From Avidehalobacter sp964569265 (GTDB taxonomy: Bacteria; Bacillota; Dehalobacteriia; UBA4068; UBA4997): a DNA stretch of 27,460 bases. Below the pieces are notes generated by a model that saw nothing but the letters and a program-made list of their open reading frames with translations, made no database searches and was not told where the DNA came from. Within the stretch, counting starts at the first letter, position 1, and every line of letters begins with the position of its first letter. The DNA lies in contig CAZMTO010000020.1 in assembly GCA_964569265.1 (NCBI GenBank), forward strand, positions 1 to 27,460, written 5' to 3'. This document shows, one piece after another, positions 8,016 through 15,811 of this stretch. The translations under genes were made by a program, and so were the position numbers.

Positions 8016-9086
8016 TTAGTAGTGAACAACGTCGCTGGCCTGCTGAATACGCTTGATAATCGGTTCAGCCTCCGGCGATTTAAAAAATGCCAGTGTAGTG
8101 GGCGGCACCAAATTGGCCATTTCGTCAATACGGTCGTCCTTTATGTAGGTGCGTACCACCGATGCACTGATAGCGCGACCGCCTTCTTCTTTGCGGGGCA
8201 CAATAATGCAGTCTACGCCGCCTTTGGGCAGCTCCTGCTTCATCACCTGATTATACAGGTTGGTAACAAAGCTGGTAGGTTCGTCGCCAACGTAGCGGCG
8301 GTTAATGTTTAGGGTGGCGGCAATTTTTAAGAAAACTGCCAGGTCCAGCCGGGCGTGATTTTCGATAACGGTAGCTTCGTCCTTTAAAAAATAGCTGGGG
8401 AAGGTAGCGCTGCTGATGATGTACGGGCCGCTGTCGTGGTAAACTATGTTATCCAAATGCGCCGTGCCGGCCTTTACCAGCTTTTCGCGCACGGCAAAGG
8501 GTATCAGGCTCATTTCTTCGTTTACAATAAACAGATGCAGCAGGTCATTTTCAGACGCTACTTTTTCTACCAGATAAAGGTGGCCCAGCGTAAAGGGGTT
8601 GGCGTTTACTACCAGGGCGGCAATTTTTTGGGCATTGGGGTGCTTTTGGTGTGCCGGCGAGGTAAAATCTTCAAATTGCAGCTTGGCCAGATAATCATTA
8701 AAGCCGGTTTTGCTGTTTTCCATAAAAACTACCTTGTCCGACACTTGAGCAATGGTATGAAATCCCATACGTTCAAACTTGGGGGCGGCGCTGTTTTTGG
8801 TGTATAAAAACAGGTGGGTGTTGCCGCGTTGTTTTTGCACCATAACCACGTGCGGAATCAGCTCGCGCAGCAAGCCCTGCCCACGGTGGGCGCTATCTAC
8901 CGCAATGCAGCGCAGGGTGCTGCCAAAGCAGCTTGCTGTGGCAATAACCGTGCCGTCGTCATCGTACATGGCACAGGTATAATCCAGGTTTTTATCACGC
9001 TGGATACCCTCCTTTTGCAAAAGCGCTTCTACCTTTTGCATTTCTGCGGTGTCGCTTGGACTGATCGTTGCAATCAAATGTGGCAT
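8016..9086 (-). CDS. citC: [Citrate (pro-3S)-lyase] ligase
   Basis: Acetate:SH-citrate lyase ligase, 356 residues. It activates the citrate lyase acyl carrier protein by ATP-dependent acetylation of its phosphoribosyl-dephospho-CoA thiol. The layout matches the family: an N-terminal GNAT-like domain (motif around CIAVDSAHRGQGL, 60-72; NSAAPKFERMGF, 98-109) and a C-terminal nucleotidyltransferase domain with NPFTLGH (163-169, the HxGH-type loop) and GRAISASVVR (302-311, the ISxS motif). GGAGGG precedes the ATG. No citD, citE, citF, citX or citG lies in this window; the gene is flanked by unrelated genes in the opposite direction. Either the lyase genes are elsewhere or this copy serves another carrier protein. 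Family assignment is confident; specific use is inferred. Confidence 0.92.
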   Translation of the reverse strand: MPHLIATISPSDTAEMQKVEALLQKEGIQRDKNLDYTCAMYDDDGTVIATASCFGSTLRCIAVDSAHRGQGLLRELIPHVVMVQKQRGNTHLFLYTKNSAAPKFERMGFHTIAQVSDKVVFMENSKTGFNDYLAKLQFEDFTSPAHQKHPNAQKIAALVVNANPFTLGHLYLVEKVASENDLLHLFIVNEEMSLIPFAVREKLVKAGTAHLDNIVYHDSGPYIISSATFPSYFLKDEATVIENHARLDLAVFLKIAATLNINRRYVGDEPTSFVTNLYNQVMKQELPKGGVDCIIVPRKEEGGRAISASVVRTYIKDDRIDEMANLVPPTTLAFFKSPEAEPIIKRIQQASDVVHY

Positions 9087-9132
9087 AATAAATCCCTCCG
9101 ATTATTCCTTAATTATATTATATTATAAATTT

Positions 9133-9141
9133 AGTATAACA
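9133..9141 (-). promoter_or_regulatory. Extended -10 promoter for citC
   Basis: On the minus strand TGTTATACT gives an extended -10 (TGn plus TATACT) 47 bases before the citC start. No good -35 is seen at 17 bases, which is common for extended -10 promoters. The 220 bases between citC and the histidine kinase gene hold this and the kinase promoter; nothing else was recognised there. Confidence 0.5.
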
Positions 9142-9273
9142 GGTTACAATTACAGCAGATTTAATGCGGCGTCAATCTCTTGTTAATATTATTATAAGGT
9201 ATTGCTGTTGGTGGTGTCAACGTAAATTTTTTTACCGCAGGGGCAAGTCTTTACTGCGCTTTAAGCGTTTGTG

Positions 9274-9282
9274 TGGTACAAT
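9274..9282 (+). promoter_or_regulatory. Extended -10 promoter for the two-component operon
   Basis: TGGTACAAT is an extended -10 (TG, one base, TACAAT) 24 bases before the kinase start codon. The -35 region is poor. AAGGAG (9294-9299) is the ribosome binding site. Confidence 0.45.
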
Positions 9283-9306
9283 AAAGCATATATAAGGAGA
9301 ATTGCT

Positions 9307-10224
9307 ATGAAAACCTTAAATACTATACAAAAGCTGTTATTAGCCGTGCTGATATTTTTGGCGGCAATAACATCGGGCATTTTGCTGCAAAAGCCCAATA
9401 CAGAAGATAACATAACCATAGCTTGGGTGTTGGCGCTATGTTTAATGGCGGCGCCGGTTTTGGCAGTGCTGCTTGCGGCCCACATAAAGCAGCAGGAGGC
9501 TGCCCGGGCGGCGGTGGAAAAAGAACGTATGCGTGCCAACCTGCTAAAAGCAATTTCTCACGATTTACGCACGCCGCTTACTACTATTTACAGCGCCAGC
9601 TCTACCCTGCGGGAAAAACGCAGCGTACTTACCGAGGCTCAGCAGGATAAAATGCTGCGCAGTATTCAGGAGGATTCGGAATGGCTGATACGTATGGTAG
9701 AAAATTTGCTTTCGGTTACCCGTATAGATAGCGGCAAGGTAAAAATAACCAAAACGTCTACTATTTTAGATGAGCTGATAGATTCGGTGATGACCAAGTT
9801 TTTGGCGCGCCACCCCGGCCAAAGCGTGCAGTTGGATATTCCGGAGGAAATTGTGGTTATACCGGTGGATACCGTTTTGATAGAACAGGTGCTGCTTAAC
9901 CTGCTGGAAAACGCCGTGTTCCACGCCAAGGGTATGACTGAGCTGTACCTTAGGGTGTTTACCTTGGCCGACCGCGCCATATTTGAGGTGGCCGACAACG
10001 GCTGCGGTATTAAAGATGATAAGCTGAAGCAGTTGTTTATGGGCGCTATGGCCGACGAAACAGCAATACCGGACAATAAAAAACGTAACGCGGGTATTGG
10101 GTTATCGGTGTGTGCTGCTATAATTAAAGCCCACGGCGGAGAAATTACTGCCGAAAACCGCAAGGGCGGCGGTGCGCTGTTTAGATTTACGCTGGCACGG
10201 GAGGAATTGACCGATGTTGAATAA
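9307..10224 (+). CDS. Membrane sensor histidine kinase, KdpD C-terminal-like
   Basis: Sensor kinase of 305 residues that autophosphorylates and passes phosphate to the response regulator overlapping its 3' end. Two membrane helices (about 9-27 and 38-58) leave almost no extracellular loop, so the signal is probably sensed in the membrane. A short linker leads to the HisKA dimerisation domain with the phospho-acceptor His85 in AISHDLRTPLT, then the HATPase domain: N box LLEN with Asn202, G1 DNGCGI (230-235), G2 NAGIGLS (261-267). The sequence resembles the C-terminal half of KdpD but lacks the KdpD Usp domain, and no kdpFABC genes are nearby, so potassium control should not be assumed. The ATG at 9307 is chosen over an upstream in-frame ATG at 9271 because AAGGAG sits 7 bases before it. 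Confidence 0.92.
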   Translation: MKTLNTIQKLLLAVLIFLAAITSGILLQKPNTEDNITIAWVLALCLMAAPVLAVLLAAHIKQQEAARAAVEKERMRANLLKAISHDLRTPLTTIYSASSTLREKRSVLTEAQQDKMLRSIQEDSEWLIRMVENLLSVTRIDSGKVKITKTSTILDELIDSVMTKFLARHPGQSVQLDIPEEIVVIPVDTVLIEQVLLNLLENAVFHAKGMTELYLRVFTLADRAIFEVADNGCGIKDDKLKQLFMGAMADETAIPDNKKRNAGIGLSVCAAIIKAHGGEITAENRKGGGALFRFTLAREELTDVE

Positions 10225-10927
10225 TAAGTATAAAATTTTGCTGGTAGAAGATGACGAGAACATAAGGGCGGTTATGACAACAATGTTAGAATCGGCAGAT
10301 TATCAGGTGATACTGGCGGGCACCTGCAAGCTGGCGCAAACCCTGTTTACATCGTATCGGCCGGATGTGGTTATTTTAGACCTTGGCCTGCCCGATATGG
10401 ACGGGATGTGCTTTTTGCAGTTTGTGCGGCAGGATTCTCTGACGCCGATAATTGTTTTGTCAGCGCGGTCAGACGATGACGATAAGGTGCGGGCTTTAGA
10501 TGCCGGTGCCAACGATTATGTTACCAAGCCCTTTAGTGCGGCCGAGCTGTTGGCGCGCATACGTATGACTTTGCGTAATTATCAGCACCGTGCCGACAGC
10601 GGCAAGCTGCCCGGCGGCACGTTTAAGGTGAGAGATTTGCTGATAGACTATAACGCGCGGCAGGTTTTTATTGCCGGGCAGGAAATAAAGCTTTCTCAGA
10701 CGGAATATAACATTGTAGCGTTGCTTTCGGAACACTGCGGCAAAATGATGACATATTCGGCAATAATTAAAGGCGTGTGGGGCTACCCGGACGAAGGCAG
10801 TATTAAAAAGCTACAGGTAAATATGGCCAATATTCGTAAAAAATTTGGCGTAAAGCCGGGCGAAGCACGTTATATAACCAACGAGCTGGGTGTTGGCTAC
10901 CGTATGAACAGTGACCGAGAGGACTAA
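10214..10927 (+). CDS. OmpR/KdpE-family response regulator
   Basis: DNA-binding response regulator of 237 residues, the partner of the preceding kinase; its ATG overlaps the kinase stop by 11 bases, implying translational coupling. Receiver domain: acidic pair D13/D14, phospho-acceptor Asp56 in VVILDLGLPDMDG, Ser83, and Lys105 in YVTKPF. A winged-helix trans-activator domain follows (about 130-232), with the typical LSQTEYNIVALLSEHCGKM and YITNELGVGYRM segments. It most resembles KdpE. Target genes are unknown; the DUF368-PiT-DUF47 genes begin 100 bases downstream and are candidates on position alone. Confidence 0.93.
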   Translation: MLNNKYKILLVEDDENIRAVMTTMLESADYQVILAGTCKLAQTLFTSYRPDVVILDLGLPDMDGMCFLQFVRQDSLTPIIVLSARSDDDDKVRALDAGANDYVTKPFSAAELLARIRMTLRNYQHRADSGKLPGGTFKVRDLLIDYNARQVFIAGQEIKLSQTEYNIVALLSEHCGKMMTYSAIIKGVWGYPDEGSIKKLQVNMANIRKKFGVKPGEARYITNELGVGYRMNSDRED

Positions 10928-11027
10928 AATAATACAAAATAAGACTAAACCTTTGCCGCACTTTAGCCGAAATTGGTTTATAATGCAGGTGTAGGCAAGG
11001 CTTTAATACCGGAAAGGACTATAATTT

Positions 11028-11855
11028 ATGCAAATGTGTAGTGTGGGCCGGCAGTTATGGCTGTGCCTGTTGTGGTGCCTGCAAGGTGTGCTGGTTGGTT
11101 TTGGGGCAATTTTGCCCGGCATAAGCGGTGGTGCGCTTTGTGTGGCTTTTGGTATGTATAGGCCGATAATTGATACGCTGGCTGATTTGTCTGTCGGCAT
11201 AAAAAAATACGGTTTGCGCCTGCTGTGCTTTTTGCTGGGCTGCTTTATAGGTTTTATAGTGCTGGCCGGGCTGGCGGCGTGGCTGCTGGCTAAAAGTGAA
11301 GTGCTGGTTACCTGCGTGTTTATAGGGTTTATTATTGGTACTATGCCCGAACTTTGGCACGATGCCGGTGTTAATGGCCGCAATAAATACAGCCTTTTGG
11401 CGATGTTTGCGGGCTTTGCGCTTATGCTGGCGGTGCTGTGGCTGCTTACGGGCGGCACTGCGGTTACGGTTGTACCGGGTGTGGGCGGCTACTTTTTGTG
11501 CGGCATTTTGTGGGGGCTTAGCTTTATTGTGCCGGGTTTAAGCTCGTCTACGCTGCTGCTGTTTTTTGGGCTATACCAACCTATGCTGGCGGGTATTGCG
11601 GCGCTTAATTTGGCGGTGCTGCTGCCTATGGGTGCCGGTATGGCGCTGTGTGTGCTGCTTTTGGCGCGCGTTATACAGTCTATATATAAAAACCATTATG
11701 CGGTGGCTTCTCATACCCTGCTGGGCATTGTGGCGGCTACAACAGTGGTGCTGTTGCCGGCGTGGCCGTGGAACATAGCAGCCTATACAGCGGCGATCAT
11801 CGGTGGGGCGGTGGCGTCGTATGGGTTTACCAGGCTGGGCAGCAAAATAAAATAA
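11028..11855 (+). CDS. DUF368 membrane protein, PopT-type undecaprenyl phosphate translocase
   Basis: Polytopic membrane protein of 275 residues with about eight hydrophobic segments. DUF368 proteins, including PopT, have been shown to move undecaprenyl phosphate back across the membrane so that the lipid carrier of wall synthesis is recycled. The two family signature loops are present and form a pseudo-repeat: LPGISGGALCVAFGMY (29-44) and VPGLSSSTLLLFFGLYQP (168-185). The ATG at 11028 has GGAAAGG about 10 bases upstream. It precedes the phosphate permease by 57 bases with no terminator between, so the two are likely co-transcribed. Family membership is clear; lipid-carrier transport in this organism is inferred from the family. 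Confidence 0.88.
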   Translation: MQMCSVGRQLWLCLLWCLQGVLVGFGAILPGISGGALCVAFGMYRPIIDTLADLSVGIKKYGLRLLCFLLGCFIGFIVLAGLAAWLLAKSEVLVTCVFIGFIIGTMPELWHDAGVNGRNKYSLLAMFAGFALMLAVLWLLTGGTAVTVVPGVGGYFLCGILWGLSFIVPGLSSSTLLLFFGLYQPMLAGIAALNLAVLLPMGAGMALCVLLLARVIQSIYKNHYAVASHTLLGIVAATTVVLLPAWPWNIAAYTAAIIGGAVASYGFTRLGSKIK

Positions 11856-11912
11856 TACCAAATATAAAATTAAATAATTATAAAAAGAAAAGAAGAAAGG
11901 CAGAACAATTAT

Positions 11913-12962
11913 ATGGGTTTTATGGATTTTATCAGCCAACTGCCGGGTAACCCTATGCTTATGGTGGCAAGCCTGCTCACGCTGGGGGTTATTTTGGTAA
12001 ATGGCTGGACAGATGCGCCCAACGCTATTGCAACCTGCGTATCTACCCGAGCTATTGGTGTGCGCAAGGCCATTATTATGGCGGCTGTATTTAACTTTTT
12101 GGGCGTGCTGATTATGACGACCATTAACGCATCGGTGGCTATGACCATATATAATATGGTAGACTTTGGCGGCAACGCACATACGTCGCTTATTGCTTTG
12201 TGTGCGGCTATGGCGGCCATTGTTATATGGGCCACGGCAGCGTGGTATTTTGGTATACCAACCAGCGAAAGTCACGCGCTGATAGCCGGTATATCCGGGG
12301 CAGCGGTGGCTATTCAAAATAGCTTTGCCGGCATTAACGGCGAAGAATGGATAAAGGTAATTTACGGCATTGTGCTTTCGGTATTTTTAGGGTTTGCGTT
12401 TGGTTTTTTGGCGTCTAAGCTAACAGTGCTTTGTTTTAAAAACCAAAACCGCCTAACTGCCGAGCGATTTTTTGCCGGGGCACAGGTTGTGGGCGGTGCA
12501 TCTATGGCGTTTATGCACGGCGCACAAGACGGCCAAAAGTTTATGGCGGTGTTTCTGCTGGCGGCTGCTTTTGCTAACGGCCACGCCGATGTATCGGCGT
12601 TTGTGGTGCCGCTGTGGCTTATGGTGCTGTGTTCGGCAGTTATGGGCCTTGGCACATCTATAGGCGGCTACCGTATAATTAAATCGGTGGGTATGGATAT
12701 GGTAAAGTTAAAGCCGTATCAGGGGTTTTCGGCCGATTTTGCCGCCACCGGCTGCCTGCTGTTATCGTCGCTTACGGGTATACCGGTAAGCACCACGCAC
12801 ACCAAAACCACGGCTATTATGGGCGTGGGTGCGGCGCGGCGTTTAAGTAACGTAAACTGGAAGGTGGTAAAAGACCTTGTGCTTACCTGGGTATTTACTT
12901 TTCCGGGGTGCGGGTTGCTGGGCTTTGCTATGGCCAAGCTGTTTTTGCTGATATTTGCTTAA
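11913..12962 (+). CDS. pit: PiT-family inorganic phosphate permease
   Basis: Low-affinity phosphate permease of 349 residues driven by a cation gradient, integral to the cytoplasmic membrane. The family's inverted repeat signatures are visible: GWTDAPNAIAT (31-41, in place of the usual GANDVANA), GIPTSESHALIAG (114-126), HGAQDGQK (202-209) and GIPVSTTHTKTTAIMGVG (289-306). About ten hydrophobic helices fit the family. GAAAGG (11895-11900) is the likely ribosome binding site. It is followed 24 bases later by its usual partner, a DUF47/PhoU-like protein. The first signature carries Thr-Asp-Ala-Pro where Asn-Asp-Val-Ala is common; this variant is known in Gram-positive Pit proteins and retains the key Asp and Asn. 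Confidence 0.94.
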   Translation: MGFMDFISQLPGNPMLMVASLLTLGVILVNGWTDAPNAIATCVSTRAIGVRKAIIMAAVFNFLGVLIMTTINASVAMTIYNMVDFGGNAHTSLIALCAAMAAIVIWATAAWYFGIPTSESHALIAGISGAAVAIQNSFAGINGEEWIKVIYGIVLSVFLGFAFGFLASKLTVLCFKNQNRLTAERFFAGAQVVGGASMAFMHGAQDGQKFMAVFLLAAAFANGHADVSAFVVPLWLMVLCSAVMGLGTSIGGYRIIKSVGMDMVKLKPYQGFSADFAATGCLLLSSLTGIPVSTTHTKTTAIMGVGAARRLSNVNWKVVKDLVLTWVFTFPGCGLLGFAMAKLFLLIFA

Positions 12963-12986
12963 TTTGTGGCGTAAGGAGAATTTACT

Positions 12987-13607
12987 ATGGCTAAAAAAAA
13001 CAACGATTATTTTGAGCTGATAAAGGAGCAGACGGCGCATTGCGTGGCGGCTTCTAACCTGTTAGAGGAGATTTTGTGCAAGTTTAATGCCGACAGTATC
13101 GGGGCGTATCGTAGCCAAATGCACGAAATTGAAAACACTGCCGACGGTGTACATCACGATATTGTAAAAAAGCTTTCTACCGAATTTATTACGCCGATAG
13201 ATCAGGAAGATATTTTGCATTTGGTGCAAAAAATAGATGATATTACCGATGCTCTGGACGAAGTTATACTGGACGTTTATATGTATCATATTGATGTGAT
13301 ACCCGAAAAAACCGCCGAGCTTTCGCAGATTGTTAACCGCTGTGTAAAGGCGCTGTACGAGGCTGCCGGTGAGCTGAAGAACTTTAAGCGCCCCGATCGT
13401 TTGCGCGAGCTGCTGATAAAGGTAAATGATATTGAAATAGAGGCCGATATGGTTTATATGGATGCCATTTATAAGCTGTTTGGCTCTAATTGCGGTGCCA
13501 AAGAGCTGCTGGGCACCAAGGCTGTTTACGAAGGGCTGGAGCATTGCTGTGACCTTTGTGAACACGCTGCCGATATTATTGAACAGGTTGTTATTAAAAA
13601 CACCTGA
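12987..13607 (+). CDS. DUF47 / PhoU-like Pit accessory protein
   Basis: Cytoplasmic all-helical protein of 206 residues of the DUF47 family (TIGR00153-like), which is related to PhoU and thought to control Pit phosphate transporters. It shows the family pattern of acidic and His-containing helices that bind metal: EIENTADGVHHDIVKKL (about 47-63), QKIDDITDALDEV (80-92) and DIEIEADMVYMDAIYKLF (148-165), then EHCCDLCEHAADIIEQVV near the C-terminus. AAGGAG (12973-12978) precedes the ATG. In many genomes this gene lies before pit; here it follows it. A terminator after it closes the unit. Confidence 0.92.
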   Translation: MAKKNNDYFELIKEQTAHCVAASNLLEEILCKFNADSIGAYRSQMHEIENTADGVHHDIVKKLSTEFITPIDQEDILHLVQKIDDITDALDEVILDVYMYHIDVIPEKTAELSQIVNRCVKALYEAAGELKNFKRPDRLRELLIKVNDIEIEADMVYMDAIYKLFGSNCGAKELLGTKAVYEGLEHCCDLCEHAADIIEQVVIKNT

Positions 13608-13628
13608 TACCGCCCCACAAAGCAAAAT

Positions 13629-13662
13629 AAAACGCCTTGGCACCTGTTGTCGGGCGTTTTTT
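13629..13662 (+). terminator. Intrinsic terminator after DUF47
   Basis: AACGCC (13631-13636) pairs with GGCGTT (13653-13658), the loop can pair further, and a T run (13657-13662) follows. It ends the DUF368-pit-DUF47 unit. Confidence 0.75.
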
Positions 13663-13795
13663 ACTGCACAAAAGTTTAACTGTATTTTAAAAAGCAGGTG
13701 TAGTATAATTATATAAGGATAATGGGTTTGGCGAACCGCGCAAACCGGTAATATTAAGCAAAAATTATATTATTAAAATTAAAGGAGGTATTTTT

Positions 13796-14188
13796 ATGGA
13801 AAAGGTATGTGAATTTTTAAAGGCAGCCGGTACGTATTATTTGGCAACGGTAGACGGCGACCAGCCGCGGGTACGCCCCTTTGGCACAGCACATATTTTT
13901 GAAGGCAAGCTGTATATTCAAACGGGCAAGGCCAAAGCGGTGGCGCAGCAAATTGCGGCTAACCCCAAGTGCGAAATTTGCGCCTTTAAAGACGGCGAAT
14001 GGCTGCGTGTTGCGGCTGAGCTGGTGGAGGATGACCGGGTAGAGGCTAAAAAAGCTATGCTGGACGATTACCCCAATTTGCGGGCTATGTACGATGAAAA
14101 CGACGATAATACTCAGGTGCTTTACCTGAAAAATGCCGTAGCTACATTCAGCTCTTTTACGGCCGAACCTGAAACCTACAAATTTTAA
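13796..14188 (+). CDS. Pyridoxamine 5'-phosphate oxidase-like flavoprotein (NimC/NimA type)
   Basis: Small cytoplasmic FMN-binding split-barrel protein of 130 residues. The sequence has the family pattern: TYYLATVDGDQPRVRPFG (13-30), the FEGKLYIQTGKAKAVAQQIAANP block (35-57) and CAFKDGEWLRVAAEL (61-75). Relatives include nitroimidazole reductases and flavin/F420 oxidoreductases; it is too short to be PdxH itself. A strong AAAGGAGGT ribosome binding site precedes the ATG, and TATAAT near 13703 may be its -10. It is monocistronic, with its own terminator. Substrate is unknown. Confidence 0.88.
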   Translation: MEKVCEFLKAAGTYYLATVDGDQPRVRPFGTAHIFEGKLYIQTGKAKAVAQQIAANPKCEICAFKDGEWLRVAAELVEDDRVEAKKAMLDDYPNLRAMYDENDDNTQVLYLKNAVATFSSFTAEPETYKF

Positions 14189-14208
14189 GCGGCTGTTTTA
14201 AGCGCGTG

Positions 14209-14240
14209 TGCCTGCTCTGCTAAAGGGCAGGCATTTTTTT
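14209..14240 (+). terminator. Intrinsic terminator after the split-barrel flavoprotein gene
   Basis: TGCCTGC (14209-14215) pairs with GCAGGCA (14227-14233), followed by seven T. Confidence 0.85.
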
Positions 14241-14256
14241 GTGCGTGGCGCATATG

Positions 14257-14285
14257 TAGACAAACCGGCCCGGTTATGCTACAAT
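14257..14285 (+). promoter_or_regulatory. Sigma-A promoter for the ECF sigma operon
   Basis: TAGACA (14257-14262, five of six matches to TTGACA), a 17-base spacer and TACAAT (14280-14285) with an extended TG at 14277-14278. It lies 53 bases before the sigma gene start. It looks like a housekeeping promoter, not an autoregulated ECF promoter. Confidence 0.7.
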
Positions 14286-14338
14286 TGAAGCTGTGTACTG
14301 CTGCGTAAAGCGGCAGGTATTGTTGCTGAGAGCGGGTG

Positions 14339-14869
14339 ATGACAGTGTTTTGGATAAAGAGCAATAAAGGGGGTATAACCCCGGAAATTTGCGAAAAATA
14401 CCGCAAGTATTTGCTGTGCGCGGCTATGCGTATTACCGGCAATGCTGCTTATGCCGAAGATGTTGTGCAGGAAACTCTGTGTAAAACAATTAAGGGTGCC
14501 GCTGCTTTGCGGGGTAAAACCGAGACAGAGGTGAAAAGCTATCTGTTAAAGGCGGTGCGTAACAACGCATTTACATATATGGACAATATTTTGCGTGAAC
14601 AGCCGGGTGAAAATCCTTTTAACAATGCCGAGGCGGACACGGTGATAGAGGCTGTGCTGACAGCAGAAACCAAAGAACAGGTGTTTGCGGCGCTTGGCAA
14701 GCTTACCGAGCGGCAGCGGATGGTGTTGGTGCTGATGTTTTACGAAGGATGGTCAACCGAAGAAATTGCCGAAGAACTGCATATATCTTTGGCCGGTGTA
14801 AGAATGTTAAAAAAACGGGGCCTGGATAATATGCGCGATATGCTGCTGGAAGAAGGTTGGAACAAATGA
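14339..14869 (+). CDS. ECF-type RNA polymerase sigma factor
   Basis: Sigma-70 family protein of 176 residues with only regions 2 and 4. Region 2: the helix around YLLCAAMRITGNAAYAEDVVQET and the -10-contacting segment after it. Region 4: LGKLTERQRMVLVLMFYEGWSTEEIAEELHISLAGVRMLKKRGLDNMRDML near the C-terminus, a standard helix-turn-helix. The ATG at 14339 is preferred to the GTG directly before it; only a weak GAGAG lies upstream. The stop overlaps the next gene's start as ATGA, a typical sigma/anti-sigma arrangement, so the protein is probably held inactive by that membrane protein. The signal and regulon are unknown. Confidence 0.9.
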   Translation: MTVFWIKSNKGGITPEICEKYRKYLLCAAMRITGNAAYAEDVVQETLCKTIKGAAALRGKTETEVKSYLLKAVRNNAFTYMDNILREQPGENPFNNAEADTVIEAVLTAETKEQVFAALGKLTERQRMVLVLMFYEGWSTEEIAEELHISLAGVRMLKKRGLDNMRDMLLEEGWNK

Positions 14870-15588
14870 GAGAATTTACTAAGGCTGAGCTGGAAAAACT
14901 GGCGCTGGCGGGAAATTTTTGCTATAGTGAGCTGTTGAGTGACCTTGCCGCCATAGACACAGATAAATCTACGGTGACCTTTGACGAGGCTAAAATCAGA
15001 GCGGCCGAGGCTGCTGCCTGGCAGGATTTGGCTAAGACGGAGCGCCGTGCCCAAATAAAGCGACTGACAGTGGTGGCTGCCTGTTTGCTTATTGTTGCCG
15101 GCGTAGCGGCACTTAGTGCCAAGCCCGCGGTAGCAAATAAAAAGCTGTGGCCCAATTTGTTTGTAAAAGATAACGGTACCTATATGGAAATAGTGTCTAA
15201 CGCGGCGGCTATGGTGCCCGATGGTTGGGATGGTTGTTACGTGCCGATGGAAATTCCGCAGGGCTACCGCATTGAAAGCGCAGAAAACCTTGATACAATG
15301 TATGGTATCTGTTATGTTAATGATGCGGACAATTATATAACCTTTAATGCTACACTGGGCGAATATGCTGTTCATATGGACACTGAAAACTGCGAAATGA
15401 ACGATATACAAATTGGTGATAAACAAGGCGTTACGCGAGTTAAATATAAAAACGGCGAGATTGCTTATTATTCGGTTGCGTGGTACGATGATAACGAATT
15501 CTTTTCTTTAAGCAGTGATGCACTTGATATACAAATACTGACAAGCATTGCCGAAAGCGTTATGATATACACGCAGGATTCTAAGTAG
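14866..15588 (+). CDS. Membrane anti-sigma protein with extracytoplasmic DUF4367-like domain
   Basis: Likely anti-sigma factor of 240 residues for the overlapping ECF sigma gene. An N-terminal cytoplasmic part (1-62) would bind the sigma factor; one membrane helix follows (about 67-86, RLTVVAACLLIVAGVAAL); the rest (90-240) lies outside the membrane and resembles the DUF4367 domain found in such proteins (VPMEIPQGYRIES, ITFNATLGEY, ending in an ILTSIAESV helix). The ATG at 14866 is chosen because AGAAGG lies nine bases upstream and it gives the ATGA overlap; an in-frame TTG at 14857 has no ribosome binding site. No zinc-binding HxxxCxxC motif is present. Role is inferred from architecture and gene order. 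Confidence 0.82.
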   Translation: MREFTKAELEKLALAGNFCYSELLSDLAAIDTDKSTVTFDEAKIRAAEAAAWQDLAKTERRAQIKRLTVVAACLLIVAGVAALSAKPAVANKKLWPNLFVKDNGTYMEIVSNAAAMVPDGWDGCYVPMEIPQGYRIESAENLDTMYGICYVNDADNYITFNATLGEYAVHMDTENCEMNDIQIGDKQGVTRVKYKNGEIAYYSVAWYDDNEFFSLSSDALDIQILTSIAESVMIYTQDSK

Positions 15589-15632
15589 CTGCGTGACAAT
15601 CTAAGACGGTTCTCATCCTGTCATAAATATAT

Positions 15633-15666
15633 AAAAGGCATACCCTAACTGGTATGCCCTTTTTAT
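15633..15666. terminator. Bidirectional terminator between anti-sigma gene and tRNA-Pro
   Basis: GGCATACC and GGTATGCC form an eight-pair stem with a six-base loop. A five-T run follows on the plus strand, and TTTTATATAT on the minus strand, so it can end both the anti-sigma transcript and the tRNA transcript. Confidence 0.85.
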
Positions 15667-15667
15667 A

Positions 15668-15744
15668 TGGTCGGGATGACAGGATTCGAACCTGCGGCCC
15701 TCTGGTCCCAAACCAGATGCGCTACCAAACTGCGCTACATCCCG
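15668..15744 (-). tRNA. tRNA-Pro (anticodon TGG)
   Basis: Read on the minus strand, acceptor arms CGGGATG and CATCCCG pair fully; the D arm contains GCGCAGTTTGGTAGCGC; the anticodon stem-loop CTGGTTTGGGACCAG gives anticodon TGG; the T arm is GCAGGTTCGAATCCTGT. The discriminator is A and the 3' CCA is encoded (15668-15670). It has its own promoter and terminator. Confidence 0.97.
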
Positions 15745-15782
15745 CCAACATATTTGCAGCAGGGTGCAACCCTGCCTTATCT

Positions 15783-15811
15783 ATTATAAGCAATAAGTAT
15801 GATTTTGTCAA
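15783..15811 (-). promoter_or_regulatory. Consensus sigma-A promoter of tRNA-Pro
   Basis: On the minus strand TTGACA (15806-15811), exactly 17 bases, then TATAAT (15783-15788): a perfect match. A seven-pair hairpin, GCAGGGT with ACCCTGC (15759-15775), lies in the 5' leader between promoter and tRNA. Confidence 0.92.

Noticed and set aside
10928..11027. Promoter with TATAAT at 10979-10984 for the DUF368 gene
   Set aside because: The -10 is good, but no -35 or TGn extension is found at suitable spacing, so I could not decide between an own promoter and read-through.
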